DNA of 64,000 nt from Actinoplanes nipponensis (GCF_016862275.1 NZ_BOMQ01000061.1:1-64000), one strand, 5' to 3'. Positions 1-8,020 are shown, counted from the stretch's first letter. Numbers and translations: made by a program. The notes: generated by a model from the sequence alone, not told the origin.

Positions 1-16
1 CCCCCCCCCCCCCCCC
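1..16. other. poly-C run at contig end
   Basis: Positions 1-17 are seventeen C residues (the seventeenth also fits the attachment repeat) that replace what should be the middle of a tRNA gene. The following bases fit the anticodon loop and 3' half of tRNA-Pro. The run is best read as an assembly or sequencing artefact at a contig edge, not biology. Confidence 0.6.
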
Positions 17-59
17 CTGGGGGTCAAGGGGTCGCAGGTTCAAATCCTGTCAGCCCGAC
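17..59 (+). tRNA. 3' part of tRNA-Pro (GGG), left attachment site
   Basis: Reading CTGGGGG as the anticodon loop gives anticodon GGG. The T-arm GCAGG-TTCAAAT-CCTGT and the acceptor strand CAGCCCG followed by A fit a proline tRNA. The 5' half is missing behind the poly-C run, so the gene is only partial here. The same 43 bases recur at 27177-27219, which makes this the left attachment site of an integrated element; the integrase gene begins 450 bp to the right. The tRNA identity is inferred from the partial fold. Confidence 0.75.
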
Positions 60-64
60 TTTGT

Positions 65-90
65 AAAAGGCCAGCTTAGCTGGCCTTTTT
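65..90 (+). terminator. terminator after tRNA-Pro
   Basis: An 11-base stem AAAAGGCCAGC / GCTGGCCTTTT with a TTA loop and a T run follows the tRNA end. It is probably supplied by the island, because a different terminator follows the right attachment copy. Confidence 0.8.
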
Positions 91-120
91 CATTTACCGA
101 CTTAACTCTCCGGCGCCTAG

Positions 121-363
121 CGTGACACTCGATTTTGCCCGTACGCTCGTACGGCTTGTTCTTTCGGCCCCGCGTTCGCTGGCTGCGAGTTGATCAGCGG
201 CGGGGCTACGTGCAAAGCGTTGATCGTTTGGTATGCCCCTGACCAGGTAAGACGCATCTTGGTGCGCTGACTGCGGACGTGACTGGATCATGTCGCCCGG
301 CGTGCGGCGTTGCCGTCCATCGTGGATGGCCGTGACACCTGTGTGACACGAACGCTCGTACGG
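121..363. repeat. repeated ACGCTCGTACGG motifs between att site and integrase
   Basis: The 450-bp stretch between the left attachment site and the integrase has no convincing gene. It holds a repeated 12-mer, ACGCTCGTACGG, at 143-154 (within the palindromic CGTACGCTCGTACGG at 140-154) and 352-363, each preceded by a GTGACAC motif. Such pairs could be integrase arm-binding or excisionase sites. That is inference. A GGCTCC/GGAGCC hairpin lies near 468-487. Confidence 0.4.
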
Positions 364-510
364 TGATCTTCGCTCGTTTGGTCGGTGTCCGTGCCCCGAT
401 CGAGGGACATGCGCTGCCGGACCTGTTGCCTTGGGGTGCGGAACCCTCCTTCATGGGAGGCGAAGGCTCCTCTCATGGGGGAGCCGTGTGGCGGGATCGA
501 GGTGTGGGTC

Positions 511-1587
511 ATGTTCGTACCCGAGGCGATCGTGCAGGATCAGGTGACAGGGCTGTTCGGGTTTCGGCTGGAGCTGGGACGTGATGACAGCGGGATCAGG
601 CGACAGGCGCGACGGACCGGCTTCGTCCATGAGAAGGCGGCGCTGGCGGAGTTCGAGCGGCTGTGCCGGCAGCGTGATGCGCTGCATCGGCAGCCGCGGT
701 TGAGTGATCCGGTCCGGGAGATCTGCCAGGGGTGGGTGCTTGCCCGTCAGCAAGAGCTTGAGCCCAACACGGTGTACGGCTACCTGTGGTTATTCGGTTT
801 GATCTTCCCGTACGTGGGTGGTGTGCGGGCGTCGCGGCTCAGCGCTCGGATGGTCGAGCGCGCCTACCGGGAGTTGGAGACTGTCGGCTACTCGCGCAGC
901 ACGTTGCGGACCTTGCATCTGATTCTGGACAAGGCGTTCCGGGAGCAGGTCGGCATAAATCTGGGCGTTCACAAGCCGCGGGAGAGCGATGATGAGCGGC
1001 CGGTCTGGACGCTCGCGGAAGCGCAGCGGTTCAGCGATCATGTTCGGGGTGATCGGTTGTACCCGATGTGGCGGCTGCTGATGGTCGCGGGTCTACGGCG
1101 TGGTGAGCTGTGCGGCTTGAGGTACGGCGATTTAGAACCGGACCAGGGCGCATTGAAGGTGCGCCGCCAGATCGTTGTCGAGGATCCGGGTAGCCGTGTC
1201 CGGGTGAAGCCGCCGAAGTCGCCGAACGGTTTTCGCACGCTGATCCTGGACGACGACACCCTTAAGGGCTTGACCCGCGGAGCGACGTCGGGCCGGGCGT
1301 CGCGGTACTTGTTCACCGGCCGTACGGGACGGCATCTGCGGCCGGACAACGTCACCGGCCGGTTCAACCAGATCGCTGTCGCGGCTGGCGTCCGGCCACT
1401 CGGCCCGCACCAAATCCGGCATCTGATCGCGTCGAACCTGCTCGACGCCGGGTTCGGCATTCATGAGGTTGCGGAACGGCTGGGTCACGACCCGGCCACC
1501 CTGATGCGCTACTACACCCGGGTCAGCGCCACACGTCGCCTGCAAGCCACCAACCACATCGCCGACCTCCTCATAGCGGGTCACTGA
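511..1587 (+). CDS. int: Tyrosine-recombinase integrase of the island
   Basis: This 358-aa site-specific recombinase should integrate and excise the island at tRNA-Pro. An N-terminal arm-binding and core-binding region (about residues 1-165) precedes the catalytic domain. Visible catalytic residues are Arg in AGLRRGEL, the HQIRH box, His in LGHDP and Tyr in MRYYTRV near the C terminus. I place the start at ATG 511, which has GAGGTG upstream; an in-frame upstream extension to 385 looks noncoding. It lies next to the left attachment repeat and reads away from it, the usual layout for tRNA-targeting elements. I see no excisionase, replication or transfer gene nearby. A decayed relative sits at 27841-28146. 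Confidence 0.93.
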   Translation: MFVPEAIVQDQVTGLFGFRLELGRDDSGIRRQARRTGFVHEKAALAEFERLCRQRDALHRQPRLSDPVREICQGWVLARQQELEPNTVYGYLWLFGLIFPYVGGVRASRLSARMVERAYRELETVGYSRSTLRTLHLILDKAFREQVGINLGVHKPRESDDERPVWTLAEAQRFSDHVRGDRLYPMWRLLMVAGLRRGELCGLRYGDLEPDQGALKVRRQIVVEDPGSRVRVKPPKSPNGFRTLILDDDTLKGLTRGATSGRASRYLFTGRTGRHLRPDNVTGRFNQIAVAAGVRPLGPHQIRHLIASNLLDAGFGIHEVAERLGHDPATLMRYYTRVSATRRLQATNHIADLLIAGH

Positions 1588-2020
1588 CTCGGCAAGGCGA
1601 CTGAGCGCGAACCCGCGGTCACCGTGTGGATCGACAGGGTGCCCTCGGTGCGGTACCAGAGCCAGAGAATCGCGGCGAGCGCGACCGCGAAAGCAGCTGT
1701 GGAGACCGCGTACGGGATGCCGAGCGCGACGTGCAGCACGTCGGCGGCCATCGTGCCGAAAATGCTGACCATCACCACCGCGAACCAGTAGATGCCCGCC
1801 CGGTGGCGGGCTGCCCAGAGCTGTGCGGCCAACGCGGCGGCGAGCCCGGCCGCGCCGATGCCGACCGCCACCGGTGGTGCGAGAGTGTGCGCCAGGAAGT
1901 CCGAAGCGGTCTCGCCCATCCCGGTGGTGAGCACCTTGATGATCCAAAAAGCGCCGTCACCTGCGGCACCTTCACCAGCCCGGTGGCACGCAGATGCCCG
2001 GCACGTACATCAGTTGCCAT
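1581..2020 (-). pseudogene. COG4705-type membrane protein, short and frameshifted
   Basis: On the minus strand the N-terminal frame reads ...KVPQVTALF, then shifts by one base into WIIKVLTTGMGETASDF and continues to the stop at 1581. The break is in a run of five T at 1946-1950; one more T would restore the frame. The KVPxVTxxFWxxKxxxTTxGET signature and about four hydrophobic segments match the two longer COG4705-type proteins at 8112 and 15634, but this protein has only half their length. It lies downstream of efeO, where efeB might be expected. It could be a real pseudogene or a sequencing error. The function of the family is unknown. It overlaps the integrase end by 7 bp, tail to tail. 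Confidence 0.65.
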
Positions 2021-2043
2021 CCGGGAATGTTCGCCGCCGGGCC

Positions 2044-2059
2044 CTGAAGATCGGCTGAA
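2044..2059 (+). promoter_or_regulatory. CTGAA-N6-CTGAA repeat, possible response-regulator box
   Basis: CTGAA occurs at 2044-2048 and 2055-2059, an 11-bp direct repeat, 24 bp upstream of the COG4705-type gene that starts at 2020. An almost identical stretch lies at 6567-6582 in front of the sensor kinase. OmpR-family regulators bind such helical-turn repeats; the assignment is inference. Confidence 0.5.
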
Positions 2060-2257
2060 CGACCGCGTCGCCGTTCTCCGCAACGCTTGGCCGGATACCC
2101 CACGAAGTCTCATCGTGCCGGCAGGTCGTGGGGGCCCTTGGGAAAGGTCGAACGAGCGATGAACGTATAGAGGGAAAGGCACCGGTGACCGATGCCGATA
2201 CCTGTCGACGGCATGGTGAGGCGAACACCGCGGTCAGCGGCCCTCAGTCTCCGCCGG

Positions 2258-3397
2258 CTACCTCGTGGCCAGGGCAGCGGCGACCTTGCTGACCGGCTCG
2301 GCGAGCGCGTTGACCGCGTCCGACAGACCCTTCAGGTCGGTCTGGCTCAGCTCGCTGTGCAGTTTCCAGCCGTTGCCGGAGCGGTACTTCGTCAGCGCCG
2401 CGTCGACGTTGGCGAACTCGGTGTCCAGAGTCTTGACCAAGGCCGGGTTGCGTTTTTCCAGCACCGGGCGAAGCGCGGCTATCGCGGCCTGGCAGCCTTC
2501 GATGTTGGCGTTGAAGTCCCACAGGTCGGTGTGCGAGTAGCGGTCCTCCTCGCCGGTGATCTTGCCGCTGGCGACCTCGTCCAGTAGCCCCTTCGCGCCG
2601 TTGGCCAGTTGCAGCGCGGTGAGCTGCTCGGCGTTCGACTTCCGCACGATCTCCTTGACGTCGGTGAGTAGTTGGTCAGCGATCGGGCCGTCCTTGCTCA
2701 GGTCCGGCTTCGGGGCCCACAGGTCTTTCTCGAGGCGGTGGAAGCCGCCGAAGGTCTGGCCGTCCGGTGCGGCGTCCTCGCGTCCGTCGATGCGTGGGTC
2801 GAGGTCACCGAAGACGGAGGCCACCGGTTCGATGCGCTCCCAGTAGGTGCGCGCGATCGGGTACAACTGTTTGGCTCGGGCGATGTCGCCGGCTTTGACG
2901 GCGGCGACGAACTCGCTGGTCTTCGTCTGCAGGGCGGCGGTCTGGCTCTTGACGTACCGGGTGTAGACGGTGGTGGCGTCCTTGAGCGCGGCGTCGTCGG
3001 CGAGCGGAGCGGCGGAGCCGGACACGGTGATCGGGTTCCGGATACCTTGGCCGATCATGCCGGGCTTGCAGGCGATCTCGTAGGACCCGGCGGGCAGATC
3101 GACATGCAACTCGCGCGACAACCCGGGGGCGATGTTCTCGATCTCGCCCAGCACCCGGTCGCCAGGCCCGTAGATGTAGAACTCGTTGACCTTCGTGCCG
3201 CTGTTGGTGATCGAGAAGATGCTGGTGCCGGCATCCAGGGTGCTTGTGGCGATCTCGCAGAGCGTGTCGGTCGCCGTGACCGTGATGGGATCGCCGGCCG
3301 TAGCGGTGCCGGCGGAGTCGTCGGAGCCGCACCCCGCAAGGGACACGCCGAGCGAGCCGGCCGTCACGAGAGCGAGCACCCGGTAGGTAGCGCGCAT
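2258..3397 (-). CDS. efeO: EfeO-type iron-uptake lipoprotein
   Basis: This 379-aa exported lipoprotein has a signal peptide ending in the lipobox LAGC. It then has a cupredoxin-like domain (about residues 35-130, with Cys and Met candidates in CKPGMIG) and a C-terminal helical M75-type domain with the HRLEKDLW motif around residue 230. In EfeUOB systems EfeO binds iron outside the membrane for the EfeU permease. The ATG has GGAAG just upstream. EfeU is encoded 10 kb away at 13413 and I find no EfeB peroxidase in the window. The promoter carries a BlaI-type palindrome (3422-3434) next to an iron-box-like site (3441-3460), so both stress and iron control are likely. Confidence 0.92.
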   Translation of the reverse strand: MRATYRVLALVTAGSLGVSLAGCGSDDSAGTATAGDPITVTATDTLCEIATSTLDAGTSIFSITNSGTKVNEFYIYGPGDRVLGEIENIAPGLSRELHVDLPAGSYEIACKPGMIGQGIRNPITVSGSAAPLADDAALKDATTVYTRYVKSQTAALQTKTSEFVAAVKAGDIARAKQLYPIARTYWERIEPVASVFGDLDPRIDGREDAAPDGQTFGGFHRLEKDLWAPKPDLSKDGPIADQLLTDVKEIVRKSNAEQLTALQLANGAKGLLDEVASGKITGEEDRYSHTDLWDFNANIEGCQAAIAALRPVLEKRNPALVKTLDTEFANVDAALTKYRSGNGWKLHSELSQTDLKGLSDAVNALAEPVSKVAAALATR

Positions 3398-3421
3398 GAT
3401 CTTCCGTTCTCGAATGAAGTT

Positions 3422-3434
3422 CTACAAGTTGTAG
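3422..3434. promoter_or_regulatory. BlaI-type operator, efeO promoter
   Basis: CTACAAGTTGTAG, a 13-bp palindrome containing TACA-N3-TGTA, lies 25 bp upstream of the efeO start. BlaI/MecI repressors bind TACA/TGTA palindromes, and a blaI-like gene lies at 12304. Confidence 0.75.
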
Positions 3435-3440
3435 GTGACG

Positions 3441-3460
3441 GTAAGGCATGCCTCACCTAA
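3441..3460. promoter_or_regulatory. Iron box (DtxR/IdeR-like), efeO promoter
   Basis: The minus strand reads TTAGGTGAGGCATGCCTTAC. I count 14 of 19 matches to the DtxR/IdeR consensus. It sits next to the BlaI-type operator, upstream of an iron-uptake gene. Confidence 0.7.
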
Positions 3461-3482
3461 GCGTCCAGGAGGGGTCCGCTCT

Positions 3483-3498
3483 CTGACGGAACACTGAG
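3483..3498 (+). promoter_or_regulatory. Weak 11-bp CTGA repeat upstream of efeO
   Basis: CTGAC at 3483 and CTGAG at 3494 are spaced 11 bp apart, as in the stronger CTGAA repeats at 2044 and 6567. The match is weaker and may be chance. Confidence 0.3.
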
Positions 3499-3612
3499 CG
3501 AAATCGCGCCGGCTCTCACCGTTCGGCGGCAACCTAAGCAGGACGGAAGGGACCACGTGCGCGTACTGGACCGCAAGGAACGGCTAAGGGCAGCGGCACC
3601 GACGCGCTGACC

Positions 3613-3645
3613 GGCGGCCGGGCGAACGGCAGCAGCCCGGCCGCC
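3613..3645 (-). terminator. Terminator of the secreted phosphatase gene
   Basis: A perfect 11-bp stem GGCGGCCGGGC / GCCCGGCCGCC with an 11-base loop lies just beyond the stop codon at 3658. There is no clear T tract. Confidence 0.6.
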
Positions 3646-3657
3646 CGCCCTGGGGCG

Positions 3658-4770
3658 TCAGGGTGCTGACGGCGGGGTGTAAGCCGGGATGTTCGCCGCG
3701 ATCAGGTGCTGCTCGAAGGTGAAAACGTTCGGGTCGTGGGCGTCCACAGTCAGGCTGACCCAGTGGTTCTGGGCTTCGCCGAAGGTGGTGACGCGGGTGA
3801 AGTTCTCCACCACGTTGGGCCCGGCCAACCCGGCGGCGTTGACCGTCGCGTAGTCGGTGAGCGGCTTGGTCGTCTCGAAGCTGTGCGAATCACCGTTGAC
3901 CAGCGCGACCCGCCCGGCGAACGCCGTGGTCTGACGGAACAGTTCGGCCTTGGTGTCGGCGTAGTGGGTGAGCACGGCGCTGGGGTCCCACATGTCGGCC
4001 TGCGTGACGATCAGGACGCCCTTGGAGTGGGCGGCCTTGGCGGCGGCGAATCCGGTCCGCAGCCAGGCGAGGTTGGCGGCGTTGCGGGCCGCGTACTCGG
4101 CTTGGCCCTCGGCGGCGGGGCCGTTCTTGGCGCCGTCGGCGAAGTTGTTGTCGCTGCCGGGGATGTTGAGGGCGAGGTAGGTGACCGGGCCCTTGGCGAA
4201 GCGGACGTTCTCGGGGTAGGCGGCGCTCTGCCGGATCACGGTCATCTTGTGCCGGCCCAGGCTGCGGTTGTCGGGGTAGGACAGTTTGCGCAGGTAGGCG
4301 AGCCGGTCGCTGGAGTCCGACACCAGGCCGCCGAGGGTGCTGGGCCGGTCGCAGTCGGTCCATTCGTTGTCGCCGGGGGTGTAGATCACTGGGGCGTCGA
4401 GTCGGGCGAACAGGCTCAGCGTGGACTTGTAGACGTCGGGGTGGGTGGCGTCGGCGACGGCTTTGTCCGGGGTCGGGTTCGCCGGGTCCTCGGGGTGCGG
4501 GTCGGCGTAGCAGGGTTCGCTGCCGTTCTTGGTGTCGCCGTCGAAGAGTGAGAATGCCAGGTGTGCGGCGTTCATGTCGGCGATCACGGCGGGGTAGTGG
4601 GCGCGGCCGTAGTCGCCGTAGGGCATGTCACCGAACAGGCCGACGGTGTAGGAGGACCGGTGGCGGTCGTCGCGGTCGGCGCTGGCCGCCGTCGGTGCGG
4701 TGAGGGCTACGACGGCGCCGAGGGTCACGGTGATCCCGGCGGCAAGGCTGACGACAGGGTGCGGGCGCAT
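3658..4770 (-). CDS. Secreted metallophosphoesterase-like protein
   Basis: A 370-aa protein with a Sec-type signal peptide (about residues 1-31, ending near TAASA). Calcineurin-like motifs are visible in order: a GDMPYGD start, FDGDTKNG, YTPGDNEWTDC and a late VNGDSHSFE. These suggest metal-dependent phosphoester hydrolysis outside the cell. ATG 4770 is chosen because GAGGAG precedes it; an upstream in-frame start at 4815 would add 15 residues before the signal peptide. It is probably expressed from the promoter with the palindrome at 4861-4873. The substrate is unknown. Confidence 0.75.
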   Translation of the reverse strand: MRPHPVVSLAAGITVTLGAVVALTAPTAASADRDDRHRSSYTVGLFGDMPYGDYGRAHYPAVIADMNAAHLAFSLFDGDTKNGSEPCYADPHPEDPANPTPDKAVADATHPDVYKSTLSLFARLDAPVIYTPGDNEWTDCDRPSTLGGLVSDSSDRLAYLRKLSYPDNRSLGRHKMTVIRQSAAYPENVRFAKGPVTYLALNIPGSDNNFADGAKNGPAAEGQAEYAARNAANLAWLRTGFAAAKAAHSKGVLIVTQADMWDPSAVLTHYADTKAELFRQTTAFAGRVALVNGDSHSFETTKPLTDYATVNAAGLAGPNVVENFTRVTTFGEAQNHWVSLTVDAHDPNVFTFEQHLIAANIPAYTPPSAP

Positions 4771-4860
4771 GAGTCTCCTCGCGTGGTGGACGTTGCCCAG
4801 GACCTTCGGTACCACCCATGGCCGGCCGGTTACAGCCCGGTAACGCCCATCCCAATACTC

Positions 4861-4873
4861 CTACAACTTGTAG
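4861..4873. promoter_or_regulatory. BlaI-type operator, phosphatase promoter
   Basis: CTACAACTTGTAG, the exact reverse complement of the efeO operator, lies 91 bp upstream of the phosphatase ATG at 4770. It also touches the end of the phosphoesterase fragment at 4875. Confidence 0.75.
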
Positions 4874-4874
4874 G

Positions 4875-5079
4875 TCAAAGGTGAAGGCCGGCGGTCATCG
4901 GTACGGCTGTCGCCGCGCAGCCCAGTGGGGTCAGGCCCAGCAGGTCTTCGCTGGTGCGCAGGGTCGAGCAGTGGTCGTATGCCCGGGTGTCCACGACGTG
5001 GCCGGTGGTGGGGGACAGGACCACCGTGGGGATGTGGTTGTCGGTGTCGGAGCCCTCTTGGTAAGAGAACGCTGACCCG
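4875..5079 (-). pseudogene. C-terminal remnant of an acid-phosphatase-type phosphoesterase
   Basis: The minus strand encodes about 68 codons with no start, ending in TGA at 4875-4877. It includes YQEGSDTDNHIPTVVLSP and YDHCSTLRTSEDLLGL. This matches the C-terminal pattern of AcpA-type phosphoesterases, such as the complete gene at 10539 with its FDEDNQTDGNHIPTVVAG. The 5' part is gone and the fragment abuts the response-regulator gene. It is too short, and lacks a start, to be a working gene. Confidence 0.7.
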
Positions 5080-5080
5080 G

Positions 5081-5767
5081 TCAGCCGCCTTCCGGGGCGA
5101 GGCGGTAGCCAGAGCCGCGTACGGTCTCGATGGCCGCGCGGCCGAACGGGTGGTCGATCTTCTTGCGCAGATAGCCGATGTAGACCTCGACGATGTTCGG
5201 GTCGCCGGCGAAGTGGGCGTCCCAGACGTTCTCCAGGATCGCCGTCTTGGTCATCGCCTGCCCGGCGTGGCGCAGCAGGAACTCCAGCATCGCGAACTCG
5301 CGCGGGGTGACCGCGATCGGCGTGTCCCGGCGGGCGACCCGCCGCGCCGCCGGGTCGAGCGACAGGTCACCGGCCCGCAGCACCGCCGGCCGCTCCGGCG
5401 CGCCCCGCCGCACCAGCGCGCGCAGCCGGGCGATCAGCACCACGAACGAGAACGGCTTGATCAGGTAGTCGTCGGCGCCGAGATCGAACGCGTCGGCCTG
5501 GTCGTACTCCCCGTCCTTGGCGGTGAGCATCAGCACCGGGGTCCAGATGCCGCGCCCGCGCAGTTCGCGGCAGATCTCGTAGCCGTTGCGGCCGGGCAGC
5601 ATGATGTCGAGCATCAGCACGTCGTAGGCGCCATGCGGTTGTTCGGTGGCACTCCACAGCCCGTCGATGCCGTTGTGGGCCAGGTCGACGGTGAAGCCTT
5701 CCGCCGCCAGCCCGTCACGGATGGTTTCGGCCAACTCCACCTCGTCCTCAACGACGAGCACCCGCAT
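5081..5767 (-). CDS. OmpR-family response regulator
   Basis: This 228-aa cytoplasmic transcription factor has a receiver domain (about 1-115; acidic pair in VVEDEVE, phospho-acceptor Asp in LMLDIMLPG, Lys in LIKPF). A winged-helix DNA-binding domain follows (about 130-225; AMLEFLLRHAG, VEVYIGYLRKKI, GSGYRL). ATG 5767 follows GGAGGTCGCC, a good ribosome site. It lies 62 bp behind the HAD gene on the same strand and is probably cotranscribed with it, divergent from its likely partner kinase at 6632. The CTGAA-N6-CTGAA repeats nearby are candidate targets. Confidence 0.92.
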   Translation of the reverse strand: MRVLVVEDEVELAETIRDGLAAEGFTVDLAHNGIDGLWSATEQPHGAYDVLMLDIMLPGRNGYEICRELRGRGIWTPVLMLTAKDGEYDQADAFDLGADDYLIKPFSFVVLIARLRALVRRGAPERPAVLRAGDLSLDPAARRVARRDTPIAVTPREFAMLEFLLRHAGQAMTKTAILENVWDAHFAGDPNIVEVYIGYLRKKIDHPFGRAAIETVRGSGYRLAPEGG

Positions 5768-5829
5768 GGCGACCTCCTGTTCCCTGTCAGCCTGAACCAT
5801 CGCGGCTGAGGATGCGCTGGACTCGCCGC

Positions 5830-6519
5830 TCACGCGTCGGTCATCGCGTTGAGGTGCCGCAGCGGGCGCACCTGGATGGCGATGTCGGCGAGGTCGAGCA
5901 GGTCACGGTCGGCGGGCAGATTGCCGTACGCCCAGAGCAGGCCCGCTGGCCGCTCGATCGTGTGGGCCAGCACTCGCCGAGCCCGTTCGGCGCCGCGGCG
6001 GTCGCCGCCGCTGATCCGCCCGGTGAGCCGGCCGTTCACCGATGCCATCCGCGTGGCGATCACGGTGTCGGCACCCAGCAGTGTGCCGAGGTGGCCCACG
6101 TAGACCTCCGGCGACGACGAGACGATGACCAGCCGGTGACCGTGGTGGCGGTGCCACTGCCACCGACGCAGACAATCCGCCCGCAGGCGGTGAGCGAACA
6201 GGTCCTCGGCATGCCGGCGAGCGACCACGTCCACCTCCGCGGTCACTCGCGCCCCGAGCAACTGTTGAAGCAGCCGTGCCCTCGGGCCGTCGTGGCCGGA
6301 GCGGGCGAGGCGGCGGCCGGTGGCAACGGCGACCGCCCGGCCCACCTGTATCGGCCCGCAGACCTGGCGCAGAAACGGCAGCAGGGTGTCGCGGCGGATG
6401 AGAGTGCCGTCGAGGTTCCACACGACGACTGCTTGGTGCTGTCGTCGTCCAGGAGGCTCGGGGGCAGCAGGCCGCAACACGCGCGGCGCCTCGACGATGG
6501 TCAGGGGACGGGTGCTCAC
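5830..6519 (-). CDS. HAD-family protein with Asn in place of the nucleophile Asp
   Basis: A 229-aa protein of the HAD-IB (SerB-like) type. The first motif reads WNLDGT (Asn at about residue 35) where active members have DxDGT; the first Asp is normally the phospho-acceptor. The second motif appears as VIVSSSPEVYV, while the last motif (AYGNLPADRDLL) is also altered. GTG 6519 is chosen because AGGAGG lies about 9-14 bases upstream. The gene precedes the response regulator, so a regulatory or binding role rather than phosphatase activity is possible. That role is inference. Confidence 0.75.
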   Translation of the reverse strand: MSTRPLTIVEAPRVLRPAAPEPPGRRQHQAVVVWNLDGTLIRRDTLLPFLRQVCGPIQVGRAVAVATGRRLARSGHDGPRARLLQQLLGARVTAEVDVVARRHAEDLFAHRLRADCLRRWQWHRHHGHRLVIVSSSPEVYVGHLGTLLGADTVIATRMASVNGRLTGRISGGDRRGAERARRVLAHTIERPAGLLWAYGNLPADRDLLDLADIAIQVRPLRHLNAMTDA

Positions 6520-6566
6520 GACGATCGGCCTCCTCTTCGACTGCCGGCGAACCTGCACGCCAGGTC

Positions 6567-6582
6567 CTGAAGAGCGGCTGAA
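6567..6582 (+). promoter_or_regulatory. CTGAA-N6-CTGAA repeat between HAD-regulator operon and kinase
   Basis: CTGAA at 6567-6571 and 6578-6582, spaced 11 bp. The flanking sequence nearly repeats 2044-2061. It sits in the divergent promoter region of the two-component genes. Confidence 0.55.
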
Positions 6583-6591
6583 CGCCGATCT

Positions 6592-6607
6592 TTCAGCGAT
6601 CTTTCAG
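6592..6607 (-). promoter_or_regulatory. Second, inverted CTGAA 11-bp repeat before the kinase
   Basis: TTCAG at 6592-6596 and 6603-6607 gives the same 11-bp repeat in the other orientation, 25-40 bp upstream of the kinase start. Two opposing pairs in one promoter suggest autoregulation by the response regulator. Confidence 0.5.
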
Positions 6608-6631
6608 TGCCGCGGTCGTTACGGTGACGGC

Positions 6632-8020
6632 ATGCGGGAACTGGCGGTGGTGCGGCGCCTCAAGCGCCGGCTGGGCGTACGGCTGCGCTCAGCCCTGGCC
6701 GCCGCGGTCGTAGTGGTCGTGGCGTCGCTGCTGTGCGGTGGCGTGCTCCTCGTCACGGCACGCAGAGTCCTGCTGAACACCATCACCGCCGCCGCCACGG
6801 ACCGGGCCACCCAGGTCGTCACCGCCCTGCGCGGCGGTGACGACCTCACCGCGCTGTTACGACCGTCGGCCCCCGAACGCACAGTGGTCCAGGTCGTCGA
6901 CACCGCCGGCGGGGTCGCGGCCGCCTCGGAAGCGCTCGCCGGACAGGCGCCGATCTCCGCGCTGCGGCCGGCCGCCGGCCGGCGGCTGACCGAGCAACAG
7001 CGGTTGACGTTCGCACACAACGACCTGTTCGAGGTCGTCGCGGTCGGGGTGAACACGGCCGCCGGATTGCAGACGGTGCTGGTGGGATCGTCGCTGGACA
7101 CCTTCGACGACGGCACCGAGGCGGTCATCGCGGCGATGCTGGTCGGGTTGCCGCTGCTCGCGGTCGTCGTCGGCGCGGCGACGTTCTTCTTCGTCGGACG
7201 CACTCTGCACCCGGTCGAGGACATGCGCGCCCAGGCGGCGTCGATCACGTCCCGCAACCTGCACACGCGGCTGCCCGTCCCGGCCGCCGACGACGAGGTC
7301 GCCGCGCTGGCCTCCACGATGAACACGATGTTGGACCGGATCGAGGCCGCGTCCGCGGCGCAGCGCCGCTTCGTCGCCGACGCCAGCCACGAACTGCGCA
7401 GCCCCCTAGCAACCGTGCAGGCCAACGCCGACCTCCTCGACGGCGCCGGCCTCGACGAGGCGCCGGCCCGGTCGGTGGCCCGGATCCGCCGCGAGAGCGC
7501 CCGGATGGCCCGCCTGGTCGAGGACCTGCTGCTGCTGGCCCGCGTGGACGACGACGGGCTGCGGGTACGCCGCGAGGACGTCGACCTGGACGACCTGGCC
7601 TACGCCGAACGCGAACGGATCGCTGTGCAGCATCCACGGCTGACCGTCCGCGCGGATATTGAGCCGGTGCGGGTGACCGGCGACGCGGATGCCTTGCAAC
7701 GGGTCCTGCGCAACCTGGTCGACAACGCGGCCCGGCACGCCGCCGGCACGGTCACCCTGACCGTACGCGTGGTCGACGGTGCGGCCGAAGTGCGCGTGAG
7801 CAACGACGGCCCGCCCATCCCGGAGGACGACCGGGAGCGGATCTTCGACCGTTTCGTGCGGCTGGACGACAGCCGGTCGCGGGCAGCCGGTGGCACCGGT
7901 CTAGGCCTGCCGATCGCCCGCGACATCGTCACCGCCCACGGCGGCGCGCTCACCGTCGACGACCTTGATGTGGGCGCTGCCATGCGGATCAGTCTGCCGC
8001 TGCCCGGCGGCAACGACTGA
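6632..8020 (+). CDS. Membrane sensor histidine kinase
   Basis: A 462-aa kinase. A first transmembrane helix (about residues 20-45) precedes an extracytoplasmic sensor of about 120 residues. A second helix (about 155-180), a HAMP linker, a HisKA domain with the phospho-His in DASHELRSPLA and a HATPase domain follow (DNAARHA, IFDRFVRLD, GGTGLGLPIARDI). ATG 6632 is used because the sequence before it looks noncoding. It is divergent from the HAD-response-regulator pair and probably phosphorylates that regulator. A COG4705-type gene follows 91 bp later and may be cotranscribed. The signal is unknown; neighbours point to envelope, phosphate or metal stress. Confidence 0.92.
   Translation: MRELAVVRRLKRRLGVRLRSALAAAVVVVVASLLCGGVLLVTARRVLLNTITAAATDRATQVVTALRGGDDLTALLRPSAPERTVVQVVDTAGGVAAASEALAGQAPISALRPAAGRRLTEQQRLTFAHNDLFEVVAVGVNTAAGLQTVLVGSSLDTFDDGTEAVIAAMLVGLPLLAVVVGAATFFFVGRTLHPVEDMRAQAASITSRNLHTRLPVPAADDEVAALASTMNTMLDRIEAASAAQRRFVADASHELRSPLATVQANADLLDGAGLDEAPARSVARIRRESARMARLVEDLLLLARVDDDGLRVRREDVDLDDLAYAERERIAVQHPRLTVRADIEPVRVTGDADALQRVLRNLVDNAARHAAGTVTLTVRVVDGAAEVRVSNDGPPIPEDDRERIFDRFVRLDDSRSRAAGGTGLGLPIARDIVTAHGGALTVDDLDVGAAMRISLPLPGGND

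Noticed and set aside
4925..5809. Long plus-strand frame opposite the response regulator
   Set aside because: It is a mirror of the receiver and winged-helix gene. Its translation is Gly/Arg/Ala-rich without motifs, as usual at this GC content.
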